From assembly GCA_018340375.1 (NCBI GenBank), contig JAFFJZ010000045.1, forward strand, positions 992,001-1,056,000: DNA of 64,000 nt, given 5' to 3'. How positions within the stretch are numbered: the stretch's first letter is position 1; every line of letters begins with the position of its first letter. The notes under the pieces were generated by a model that had not been told where the DNA came from, searched no databases, and was given only the letters and a program-made list of their open reading frames with translations. Shown here in pieces: positions 21,184 through 30,861 of this stretch. The translations under genes were made by a program, and so were the position numbers. This DNA is from Gonatopus flavifemur (Eukaryota > Arthropoda > Insecta > Hymenoptera > Dryinidae).

Positions 21184-21702
21184 ATTTCTCCAAACTTCAG
21201 CACACAATGTTACATTGGACCTTAAAATTTTCCAACTTTTCAACGAGCTAATTCTTGATTCTAAACTCATTTAATCTTCGACTACAAATTGCAACTCAAC
21301 AGTAAGTATATATATATATATATATATTTCTCTATTTTGAATCACTTGTGGAATCAAGATAGAGATACTCTACTAACTAATATTTCCTTCTAACATCTAT
21401 GTTTTGGGTCACTTGAGGAACCAGAACATTAGATATACTCTAATTCCATATCTAATATTTCCTTCTAATATCTATGTTTTGGGTCACTTGTGGAACCAGA
21501 ACATTAGATGTTTTTTTTTGCTTTAAAAAATGAGACTTGTGGTCATGAGTTAGAACACTTGTGGTTCGTTTTGATGATAGCACTTGCGGCTATTATTTCA
21601 AATGAAATCATATCAAATTTGAATGATTCGAAAATTTGCACTTATGCCATAGGTTTCATTTCAACAATATAAAAGGTTTTCTTTCTCTCTTTCCATTTCC
21701 AG

Positions 21703-22094
21703 TGACTCGAGACATTCAATCGATTATCAAAGATTTACGTGAAACTAAAAGGCACATCATTAATAAGCAAAGATTAAAGAATACCCATGGGGATAGATTG
21801 GATAATAAAGCTGCCCGTAGGACGCGTAATAAAATAGCTAAAGGAACGGATAAATATAAATAATCCCTTGAAGAATACAATGCAGCTATTAAGTTAGTCC
21901 CTAAGGAAACAATTGACTTTAAGTCTGGAAATTATAAAAACAAAAAACCTAATTCACCACGTAGATGTGCCGAGTGCATTAAAACTAATCAAGAATATTT
22001 TGAGTGTTTAACATGTAAAGATTTTGTTTTTAAGTATGCGAAATTTTTATTAGAAATCATAAGTAAAATTGAATTCACTAAAGAAGAGAATTAA
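21703..22094 (+). pseudogene. Small spliced ORF with C4 zinc finger, one in-frame stop; possibly parvovirus-derived
   Basis: A leader from about 21181 could splice from the donor at 21302 to the acceptor TTTCCATTTCCAG at 21690-21702. The frame then runs 53 codons to a TAA at 21861-21863 and reopens in the same frame for 76 codons to the stop at 22092-22094. The first part is basic (many K and R). The second carries a C-x2-C-x9-C-x2-C finger (CAEC and CLTC) followed by KDFVFKYAKF. I do not recognise it with certainty. Compact TATA-driven organisation and a C-terminal C4 finger resemble the small non-structural protein of insect densoviruses, but that is a hypothesis. One nonsense codon separates the halves, so it is probably a decaying endogenised gene. 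It is flanked by 220-bp direct repeats. Confidence 0.4.
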
Positions 22095-22117
22095 AGAATC
22101 ATATGTATGAGGTTATT

Positions 22118-22345
22118 TGGGAACCACCCAGAAAATCTGTCACTATGTATAAATCAGATTTATATAATGATATTTGAATGAAGTACTTTCATAATTTTGA
22201 ATGCAATGTATGATGAATGAGTAAAATTTTCAGGGAATCACTCAATGAAGAAATAGTCCGAAAAAATCGAAGAAAGTAGATGAAAATTTTTGAAACTCAG
22301 TTTGGCTAATTAAGAGAATTTGAGGAATTCAGAGGAATTCCATAA
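22118..22345 (+). repeat. Direct repeat flanking a virus-like insertion, right copy
   Basis: Counterpart of 20755-20975, with small differences such as ATAAATCAG for ATAAGTCAG. The two copies bracket about 1.1 kb that contains the TATA promoter and the zinc-finger ORF. Confidence 0.8.
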
Positions 22346-23529
22346 CTTGCAGACAAATTCAGAGAAAGTTTTAGAATGTGAATAAATGAAATCTGGATGG
22401 ATTCATAGAAATTTGGAGGGATTTAAAGTTCCCCGAGGATGTATGTGAATAAGCAAAATGCAAAGCAATTCAAAAAGATTCGAGCAGATTTTGAGATTGG
22501 TTCCAATTTGGGAATTCAAAAATTTCCTTCGAATTCTCCTGAGTCTCGGCAAAACCTTCTCAATCCCTTTGGAATTTTTAAACAGAAATTTTTCCGCATT
22601 TATGTTCCTCTGAATTTTGCTCAGTCTCTCTGAGAAGTTCAATATACAATTCTCCCCAATCCACGTGTCTCTGAATTCCTGTGAATTCTTCGGAAAGTCT
22701 TGAAAACTCTTCAAATGCCTCTGAACTGGAGGATCAGGGATCTTTCACAGTTCATACTTATTTTTGAAATCCTCAATTCACTTTTCCTGGAATTCTCCGA
22801 AGCTCCCTGAATCTGTTTACATCTGTTCAAAAAGTTGAGCGGACAATTTTTCTCAATTGACTAATTTTTGCATTCGTCTGAATTCCTGTCACACCCTCTG
22901 AATCCCTTTGGGATTTTCGATCATATCTTCTTCCGTTTTCACTTTCTTCGGAATTTTTTTCGTATTTACAATATTTCTGCCATATTAATATCCTTTCTCT
23001 CATAATTCTTTTTCAATAGGGTATCTACAAATATATATATATATATATATTAGGGTGCATTGAGAGGAAGTAATAGTTGCAATTATGTGAGAAAATTAGT
23101 AAAATAACGTTCCAACTATGATTTTTAGTATCACTCACTAATTTCTATTGTACGTTACTCTAATTTGAAGCCATCGATATGTACGTAGGTGAGATACTTC
23201 TTGCAATTCTGCTGGGGTACCGAAAATCGTACAGTGTATTTCTGTCGAAGTCAATATTTCAGACATATTCGGAAATTGATATAAAACATGCATATAAGAA
23301 ATAAACCAGAGGGCTCCACCCCCTGACTGCTTCGCTTCGCTCAGCAGTCCCACCCCCTTCAAAATTCGCTTCGCTCATTTTCAATGGATCGTACCCCAAA
23401 AATCCTCGCTTCGCTCGCATTTTTAACAATTCAGATATCCGGGGATATATGGAGAGGCACTCATCGGTTTTCCCCTCAATTGAGAAACTTTGTAAATTAC
23501 TTGCTGATATTCTCTTCCAACATTCGAGC
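22346..23529. other. Spacer: GAATTC/CTCTGAAT-rich DNA, TA microsatellite, GCTTCGCT repeats
   Basis: 22350-22990 is degenerate CTCTGAATTCC-like sequence in both orientations. A short (TA)n lies at 23033-23050. 23325-23425 has three copies of GCTTCGCT-like words (CTTCGCTTCGCTCAG). No gene is seen. Confidence 0.5.
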
Positions 23530-24090
23530 CCAAATTTTGATTCAGCACCCTCCAAAACCCCTAGAACCCGTGTTTCATACGAATCTGTCCACAAATGCGA
23601 AAATGACTCAATTTACATCCGCCATATTGGAAACAACATTCTGAATTGGTTTTCTGACTACAGATTTGGATTCAGAACCTTTGAAAACCTCTAGAAATCA
23701 TGTTTCATATGAATCTGTCCACAGATGCGAAAATGACTGGATTCACGTCCGCTTTATTGGATTCGTTATCTTGAATCCATTTTTGACGTCAGATTTGAAT
23801 TCCCCACCCTCCTGAACCCCTGGAATCCATGGTCCATATAAATCTGTCCACAAATGCAAAATTGACTGAATTCACATCCGCCATCTTGGATCCGTTGTCT
23901 TGAATTCAGGATTCGACGTCAGATTCGAATTCAGCACCCTCGAAAACCCTTAGAACCCATGTTTCATAAGAATCCGTTCATAAATGCCAAAACGACTAAA
24001 TTCACGTCAGCCATCTTGGATCCGCCATCCAGATTCGGATTCAGCACGCTCGAAAACCCCTGGGACCCATGTTTCATAATAATTCATCGA
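23530..24090. repeat. Tandem repeat, unit about 130 bp, about 4.5 copies
   Basis: Units begin with ATTCAGCACCCTC near 23540, 23670, 23797, 23929 and, shortened, 24035. Each contains GAATCTGTCCACAAATGCG and ATCCGCCATCTTGGA. The same unit type recurs at 29640-30010 and as a fragment near 33740-33890. Confidence 0.8.
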
Positions 24091-25347
24091 TTCAAGCAAA
24101 GATAACGAAGATTCAAAGACTGCGGAGAAAATTTTCTCCGAGATCACCTATTTTTTCAGAAAAAAATAGAAGGACTTGTCCGATTGCAATAAAACGAAAA
24201 TAGTAGTTGGGGAAGGGTTTGAAGAAGGTCCTCTATAAATTTCATCCAACTTGGTCCACTCGGTCCAGAGTTATCCCAAATACAGACAGACAGACAGCCC
24301 TGTTGGCAAAATCGGATAGAAATGGATAGATTTTGACGTGCATCCGTTTGAATCCTATTTCTGATCCATTTTTTTCGGGATACAGTGTCATCCGCAGAAC
24401 GCAGTTTCATCAATTTTAATCCACAATATGGATAGTGGATTATTGGGCCCCGTAGCAATCATATTCGAATGTATCCATATTCCATTCGGGGCCTGAATAT
24501 GAATCGTATCCATTTGTATCCGTTGCTTTACGATATCACCTTGATGAGTTCCATCCATTTCTATCCGTTTCTGCATGATTCTACTGGAAAAAAATCTATC
24601 CATTCCAATCCGATTTTTTCCAGAATTGTTTTTTCTTTCGAATTTTCCCACAGGGAACAACAATAAAAGAAAATTATTCCGAACTCATTTAAACATTCGA
24701 AAAATTCCGTGGAATCTTCAACATCTGTATCTCTAATCCTGCACATGACTTGGGAAATTTATTCCTACCTGCAAGGGGTTCGAACAATCATCGCACTTAC
24801 CTATCTTATCTACAAGACCTACCTACTCAACCTCTAAGCTATCCTGACACGCTGCTCGGAGAGCGCATATTGCCCAAGATACTGTACATACGTAATGTAT
24901 TCGTGGCCTCATATAAAATTCTATGCACTTCTATCCCTTTTTGTTCCGATGATGCTTACACTATGCTCATGCATTCTTGTCCATATCTATCATTTGGAGA
25001 ACATTTATCCAAACTTTTCCCAAATAAGCGTTCATAAGTCTATCAATTCATATCCGATAATTTCACACAAACGATATTTGTTTTGATCCAAATCGATCCC
25101 TATTTTCATCCATTCCTAACAATGTGTATCAAGAATTCATATTCTCGTATCTATCGATTTGTACCCAAACAAGCTACGCTGATGTAATTCATTTTCATCC
25201 GTTGCGGATCCAAACCACATTTCCTCTGTTTTTATCCATTCCTATCCAGGGGTATTTTTGTTCCCGGCTATCGATTTCTATCCAATCATCCCGCGTTGAT
25301 GTTATCCATTTCATCCCTTGAGTATCCAAATCAATTTCCTCTGTTTT

Positions 25348-25867
25348 TATCCATTCCTATCCAGGTATATTCGTGTTCTCGCGGCTATCGATTTGTATCC
25401 AATAATCCTGCGTTGATGTTATCCATTTTCATCCATTGTCTATCCAAATAAATGTGATCTATTTTCATCCATTCCTATCCAGTTCTGTCCAAAGTTCATG
25501 TTCTCGTATATATAATTTTGTATTGAATAATGCCGTACTACCCAAGTCGAAATTCAAAGCCTCCCATACTGTGAATTCCTAGTTTGGGATTCCCAAATTC
25601 GCATGGTTATCCATTCCTATCCAGGTATATTCGTGTTCTCGCGGCTATCGATTTGTATCCAATAATCCTGCGTTGATGTTATCCATTTTCATCCATTGTC
25701 TATCCAAATAAATGTGATCTATTTTCATCCATTCCTATCCAGTTCTGTCCAAAGTTCATGTTCTCGTATATATAATTTTGTATTGAATGATGCCGTACTA
25801 CCCAAGTCAAAATTCAAAGCCTCCCATACTGTGAATTCCTAATTTGGGATTCCCAAATTCGCATGGG
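25348..25867 (+). repeat. Tandem duplication, period 260 bp
   Basis: 25348-25607 and 25608-25867 are almost identical, from TTATCCATTCCTATCCAGG to CCCAAATTCGCATGG. Each copy ends with the first 45 bp of the MITE that starts at 25823, so the duplication happened after that MITE arrived or by slippage at its edge. Confidence 0.9.
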
Positions 25868-26210
25868 TCTCCACATGGGGAACGCATGAGTCTCCACATG
25901 GGAAACGCATGGATCGCATGGGTCTTCACATGGGAAACTCATAGGCCGCATGGATCTTTACATGAGAATCGCATGGGTTTCACACGGGAATCGCATAGGT
26001 CTTCACATGGGAATGGCATGGGTTTCACACGAAAATCGCATGGGTCACATGAGAATCGCATGGGTCTTCACATGCGATCGACCCATGTGATTTCCATGTG
26101 ACACCCATGCAACTCATGCAATTCCCATGTGGAGACCCATGCGACCCACTCAATTCCCATGTGAAACCCATGCGAATTTGGGAATTCCAAACTGGGAATT
26201 GACAGTAGGG
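25823..26210. mobile_element. MITE with internal CACATGGGAATCGCATGGGT repeats
   Basis: Inverted repeats of about 45 bp begin CCCATACTGTGAATTCC and end GGAATT... CAGTAGGG; the inner boundary CCCAAATTCGCATGGGT is nearly perfect. Between them lie about ten degenerate copies of CACATGGGAATCGCATGGGT, the last few in inverse orientation. Confidence 0.8.
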
Positions 26211-26229
26211 TCCTGTCTCCCTATATATT

Positions 26230-26692
26230 GAAGATCAGGAAATTCTCACCACTTTAAAGGGCAAAGGAAGAGGACTCCTGTCACATATAGCACAGAGAGT
26301 CCTCTACACGTTGCGGAAACGTACTTTTGGTTCCGCATGTTTTGGTCTCTATGGAGTAGATTTTTCAAACGTTGAAAATACTTTCCCTTTTGATATCCCT
26401 GATTACGTTTTGTGCATGTTCTTTTCATCTACTACGGGACATTCTTCTGAACGTACTTTCATGAAAACTAACCTTGGAAAACACACAGTCACACAGTGAA
26501 CATTGATGGAACTAAACGGGACATTTGCATGTCTCTGGGACATGTATGTGACCTTTTGAGAACGTCCTGAGACGTTATTTGCACGTTCTATGTGAAACCA
26601 AGCACGTTTTGTGAACGTTCAGAAAACCTTGCGGTGCTCTATGGGATAGTTCTTCCTTTGCCCCTCAAAGTGGTAAAGATTTCTTGATCTTC
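26230..26692. mobile_element. Inverted repeat element with AACGTTC MITE nested inside
   Basis: The outer arms GAAGATCAGGAAATTCTCAC and their complement (AAGATTTCTTGATCTTC) continue into CACTTTAAAGGGCAAAGGAA. An AACGTTC-family MITE occupies 26283-26645, with ends CATATAGCAC and GTGCTCTATGGG and inner GTTCAGAAAACC as at 13443-13865. The insertion split the older element. Confidence 0.75.
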
Positions 26693-26959
26693 CATATGTA
26701 GGGGAAAAGAAGGTTTTGAATTTCGACTCGGGTAATGGTCTCCATTTTTATTCATGAAATATCCAAATCAATTTTGGATGAAACTAGATTCAGGATCACA
26801 ACTTGATGGAGGTATGACTTCGGGTCCAGGTGGATAGAAATGGCCTACCTTTCCCTATAATAACGGCTACCGCTTCTGGATGGGATACATTCGGATCTAG
26901 TCTCTATCCGAAAATACGGATGGAATTGCATGATGCGTGAAGGCCTGATCTTACGGGAA

Positions 26960-28140
26960 AGTTACAATTGATTCTGATTCAAAGTTCATACGTTTAACGG
27001 ATGGCATTGGGCCCAGGTCTGAATTCGGATTTAGTGGGATTGAGTTCTCATCCCTCCTCGCGGATAGAAATGGATACAGGATGATAACTTGATGGAGGTA
27101 TGACTTCGGATCTGTCTATTCTTTGGATGGACAACAATGGATCCGCAACGCTTTTGGATTGGAAACGGATGCAAGTGGATTGCAGGTGTTTGATAATTTC
27201 TCACTTTTGTATTGAAACTGTTACTGGATACTCTTTGAATGGATGGGATTGGATACTTGTGGACAATTTATCGCACTTCTTAACAAAATCAGATTGATTT
27301 GTACAGAAATGTTTAAATATGGATCAGATTCCTAACCAAACCCATCCATTTCAATCGTTGTTTTTCAACAGGGATTGATTCTGACTCGAAGGTCACACGT
27401 TCTACGGATGAAATTGGATCAAGCTCTGAATTCAGATTTGCTTGGATTGAATTTTCATCCATCTGAACGGATGAAAATGGATTCAGGATCATAAATTGAT
27501 GAAGGTATGACTTTGAATTCAGGTGGATAAGAATCTCATACGTTTTCAGATAGTAACGGACACCGCTCCTTGGTAAGATAAATTTGGATCCAGTCTCTAT
27601 CCGAAAATACGGATGAGATTGGATTGCACGCATGGGTATGATCTCATGAAAGAGTGATGATTGATTCTGATTCAAAGTTCACACGTTCCACGGATGGCAT
27701 CGGAATCATCTCTGAATTCGGATTTGGTTGAATTGAATTTTCATCCATCCTGACGGATGAAAATGGATTCAGGATCATAACTTGATGAAGGTATGACTTT
27801 GGATTCAGGTGGATAGGAATCTCATATGTTTTCCAGATAGTAAAGGACACCGCTCTTTGATAGGATCGATTCGGATCCAGTCTCTATCCGAAAATACGGA
27901 TGGAATTGGATTACCCGCACAGATGTGATCTTATGGAAAAGTGATGATTCATTGTGATTCAAATTTCATACGTTCCACGGATGAAATCGGATCAAGCTCT
28001 GGATTCGGATTCGCTCGGATTGAATTCTCGTCCATCCTAACGGATGAAAATGGGTCCACAACCCGATTCATAATTTCAAGTCGGAATGAGATTTGTTTGG
28101 ATAGAAATTCTATCCGTTGCTCGGATGCAAACGAACCAAT
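26960..28140 (+). repeat. Tandem repeat, unit about 288 bp, four copies
   Basis: GATTGATTCTGATTCAAAGT and close variants start units near 26962, 27372, 27658 and 27949. Every unit holds ACGGATGAAAATGGA and TATCCGAAAATACGGATG. The first spacing is about 120 bp longer because of inserted sequence. Confidence 0.8.
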
Positions 28141-28686
28141 GTTGTAGCTCAGATCATTCTGGATGATTTTTTTATCCTCTGAATGGACAGAAATGTATCC
28201 GCAACGCTTTTGGATTGGAAAGGGATGCGAGTGGATTGCAGATCTTCAATAATATCTCAATTTCGGATTGGGACGGATTGAAATCTTCTTTGAATAGATG
28301 GAATTGGATACGTATAGACAACTTATTCCACTTCTGGACAAAATCAGATTGATTTGGACAGGAAATTTTCAAATACGGATTGAAATCTTATCCAAATCCA
28401 TCCATTTCAATCGTTTTTTTCAGCAGGGAGACATACAGACAACCCCACGGATCATCAATCAGTATTGCATGGAATGAGAAACTATCCAACTTCCACTTGG
28501 AGTACTCCAATATTTTAGAAGTACTATCAGAGCGTACGATAGCGGGTGCAATAGGCACTTCGTCCTGGTATACTACGTATACCGATGAGTGCCTAAAAAT
28601 TGACACGAATTCGCGAAGAGAATATATATGAACAGCGGAACTTAATATCACATGTGGAAATGTACACACGGGCCGCTACTGGCGCG

Positions 28687-29178
28687 GTACTGTTGCCAGA
28701 GTTGCCAGTACTGGCAAATCCAACCTTGCCCTTATAGGGCCAGTGGTTTGGACGGTACTGGCAAGGAGTTGGAATGATAACATCATTTTACATAAGGGCC
28801 AGTCAAACATTTACCACCACGTCGGTAGCGATATTTGGTGTGTGCCTACTATGGTGGAACTCTGGCATTGCAACAGAATCAGTTGTTCGGCCAGTACTGG
28901 GCACGGAATGATTCCCGCACTGGCATAGCTTTGTGCTACGTGGATAGACAGATGTGTTTCTGCACTGGCTGAGCACTGTTGCCAGAGTTGCCAGTATTGT
29001 CAAATCTAACCCTATCGTTATGGGGCAAGTGGTTTGGACGGTACTGGCAAGGAGTCGGAATGAAAACATCATTTTACATAAGGGCCAGTGAAACATTTAC
29101 CACCACGTCGGTAGCGATATTTGGTGTGTGCCTACTATAGTGGAACTCTGGCATGGCAACAGAACCAATTGTTCTACC
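28687..29178 (+). repeat. Tandem duplication, period about 286 bp, CCAGTACTGG family
   Basis: Two copies start GTACTGTTGCCAGAGTTGCC and GCACTGTTGCCAGAGTTGCC. They share CATCATTTTACATAAGGGCC and CACCACGTCGGTAGCGATAT. The palindromic word CCAGTACTGG recurs, as at 34450-34970 and 35990-36640. Confidence 0.8.
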
Positions 29179-29400
29179 ACACCTGGATGAGAAGTGGTAG
29201 AGGGTCAAAATAATACATCCTACGTAGGAATTCAGACCCGACCCAGTACTGGCACAGTGCTGGTAATTAGAGATCCCCGGAGTTATATTTCAAGTGAAAA
29301 AAAATACATTGAATTTGAACTTTCAACACTTTGTGAATCTATTTGTCTCATCATCGTTATCTGAGAAAGACGCTTTGGAAGTGGTTTCATGAAAGTTCAC

Positions 29401-29468
29401 TGGGCAAGGATTGAACCCGGGACCTGCGAGTGAGAAACAGAGTCTCTATCACATGAGCTAATTTCCCA
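29401..29468 (-). other. tRNA-like sequence (A and B boxes)
   Basis: On the minus strand TAGCTCATGTGATAGAG resembles an A box and GGTTCAATCC a B box at normal spacing, as in tRNA-derived SINE heads. The acceptor stem does not pair in register and the T stem is weak, so a functional tRNA gene is unlikely. Confidence 0.5.
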
Positions 29469-29639
29469 TTTATCCCATTTATTGCACCAATTCCCTTGAA
29501 GTCACGCAATTTACCATAGACTCCGTAGTGAAACGAGATTCTACCAATACTGGTTCATTGTCCTCTATCGAACGTATTGAATGATCATACTAACTCTGTC
29601 TTGATATTGCACAGTGGGCCAGGTAGCTGGAAAAGTGGC

Positions 29640-30010
29640 CAAAATTAAAAATGTCGTCGGAATTGTTCTAAACCTGGCATATAAGAGTTTTTGAGGTCGC
29701 TGATTCCGAATCTACAGTCAGATTGGGAAAATTCAACATGGCGAATCCAATATGGCGGGCTCAAATGTTGAAATTCTCCGAATTCCTTGAAAATTCTTTT
29801 CCAGGGGTTTCCAGGGTCGCTGATCACGGATCTGTTGCCAGATTTCGGGAAATCAACATGACGGATTTGATATGGCGAGTGTAAATGCTGAAATTCACCG
29901 AATTTCCTGAAAATTTTCTCCTGAGGGGTTTTCAAGGTCACTGATTTCAAATCTGTATTCAGATTTGGAAAATTCCATATAGCGGTTCCAACACGACGGA
30001 TTTTCATTTT
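29640..30010. repeat. Tandem repeat, unit about 117 bp, three copies
   Basis: Units contain GAGGTCGCTGATT, ATCTACAGTCAGATT and CAACATGGCGAATCC variants, with starts near 29691, 29808 and 29925. It is the reverse-complement relative of the 130-bp array at 23530-24090. Confidence 0.75.
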
Positions 30011-30039
30011 CAAATCCATTGAATTCCCTTTGGCTCTTC

Positions 30040-30264
30040 CACAATAAAAAATTTTTCGTCATTGTGTAAAGGGTTAAAATTTGTGTGTTGAATATTTAAC
30101 ATTCTAGAGTGTTGATTCAACACAATCGTTGTGTTGACACAAACGATTGTGTTGAATCCATTTGTGTTAACACAATGATTGTGTTGAATCAACACTCGCA
30201 AATGTGGAATATTTGACACACAAATTTTAACACTTTACACAATGACGAAAAATTTTTTACTGTG
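30040..30264. mobile_element. MITE, long near-perfect inverted repeats
   Basis: The arms begin CACAATAAAAAATTTTTCGT and end with the complement closing in ACTGTG. They continue through CATTGTGTAAAGGGTTAAAA and TTTGTGTGTTGAATATT for about 65 bp. The centre repeats GTGTTGAATCAACAC and ACACAATCGTTGTGTTGA. Confidence 0.85.
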
Positions 30265-30861
30265 TCACTAAGAGGTTTTTGGGATCGCTGGTTTCGAACT
30301 CGATGTCAAAATTCCTCATTTAAAATGGTGAGACCTACATGATTTCCGAAGATTTGAAATAAAATCCTGTGTTTGGTGGTGGCCAAGGTTGTTAATTCTA
30401 CACATTAGGCACAAAATTTGAAATTCAAGATGATGGAATCGATATGATATCCAAAATTATTTAAATTCATGAAGTGTGCGAGAACAATGTTATTTAGAGT
30501 TTTTTAGGCTGCTGATTACGAATTATTAATGAATTTTTTGTCGAAAGTTGTCTCTTTCTTACAGAAAAAATTCTATAAGATACCTTCCAAATACACACAC
30601 TTTACTTTTTTGAAGCAACGACAATTCAGTTATACAACTTGATTCACGGCTAAGATTCGCTGCAGTTATGCACCCAGGATGTGCCACAAGGAGGCTCCTA
30701 GTCCGAATTTACATCCCGTATTTTTTTTATTTACTTTTTTTTGTATTTTTTCTATCACTTATTTTTTGTATTTTTTTTTGTCTTTTTTTCATTTTTGTCT
30801 TTTTTTTTGTTTTTTTTGTGGTTTTGTTGACATTCTTCAATCATTTATAATTAATATTTAT
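30265..30861. other. Spacer 3' of the Transib gene
   Basis: 30280-30560 is AT-rich with a worn copy of the GATTTCGAATC repeat type. 30720-30835 is T-rich on the + strand (A-rich on the Transib sense strand) and may be its 3' untranslated region. I could not find a convincing Transib terminus here. Confidence 0.4.

Larger units (their letters stand above)
24298..28428. mobile_element. 4.1-kb element with CCCTGYTG ends, made of tandem repeats
   Basis: The left end CCCTGTTGGCAAAATCGGAT and the right end (read inward) CCCTGCTGAAAAAAACGAT both continue into GAAATGGAT. It is inserted in an ACAGACAGAC microsatellite, with ACAGACAG before and AGACATACAGAC after. The interior is almost entirely TATCCATT/AATGGATA-type repeats: a 260-bp duplication, a 22-bp minisatellite, nested MITEs and a 288-bp array. 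It has no coding frame. The termini relate it to 41409-43138, 44820-45055 and 46676-52845. Confidence 0.7.

Noticed and set aside
20755..22345. The 220-bp direct repeats as LTRs of a retrotransposon
   Set aside because: They lack TG...CA ends, a primer-binding site and a polypurine tract, and no gag or pol is between them.
25844..26101. An 85-aa frame rich in HGSH and ENRMG
   Set aside because: It is the translation of the CACATGGGAATCGCATGGGT minisatellite.
27340..27375. CAACAGGG near 27368 as the end of a CCCTGTTG element
   Set aside because: It lies inside the 288-bp tandem units and has no partner tip; it is probably part of the repeat.
29401..29468. A functional tRNA gene on the minus strand
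   Set aside because: The A and B boxes fit, but the acceptor stem does not pair in register and the T stem is weak.
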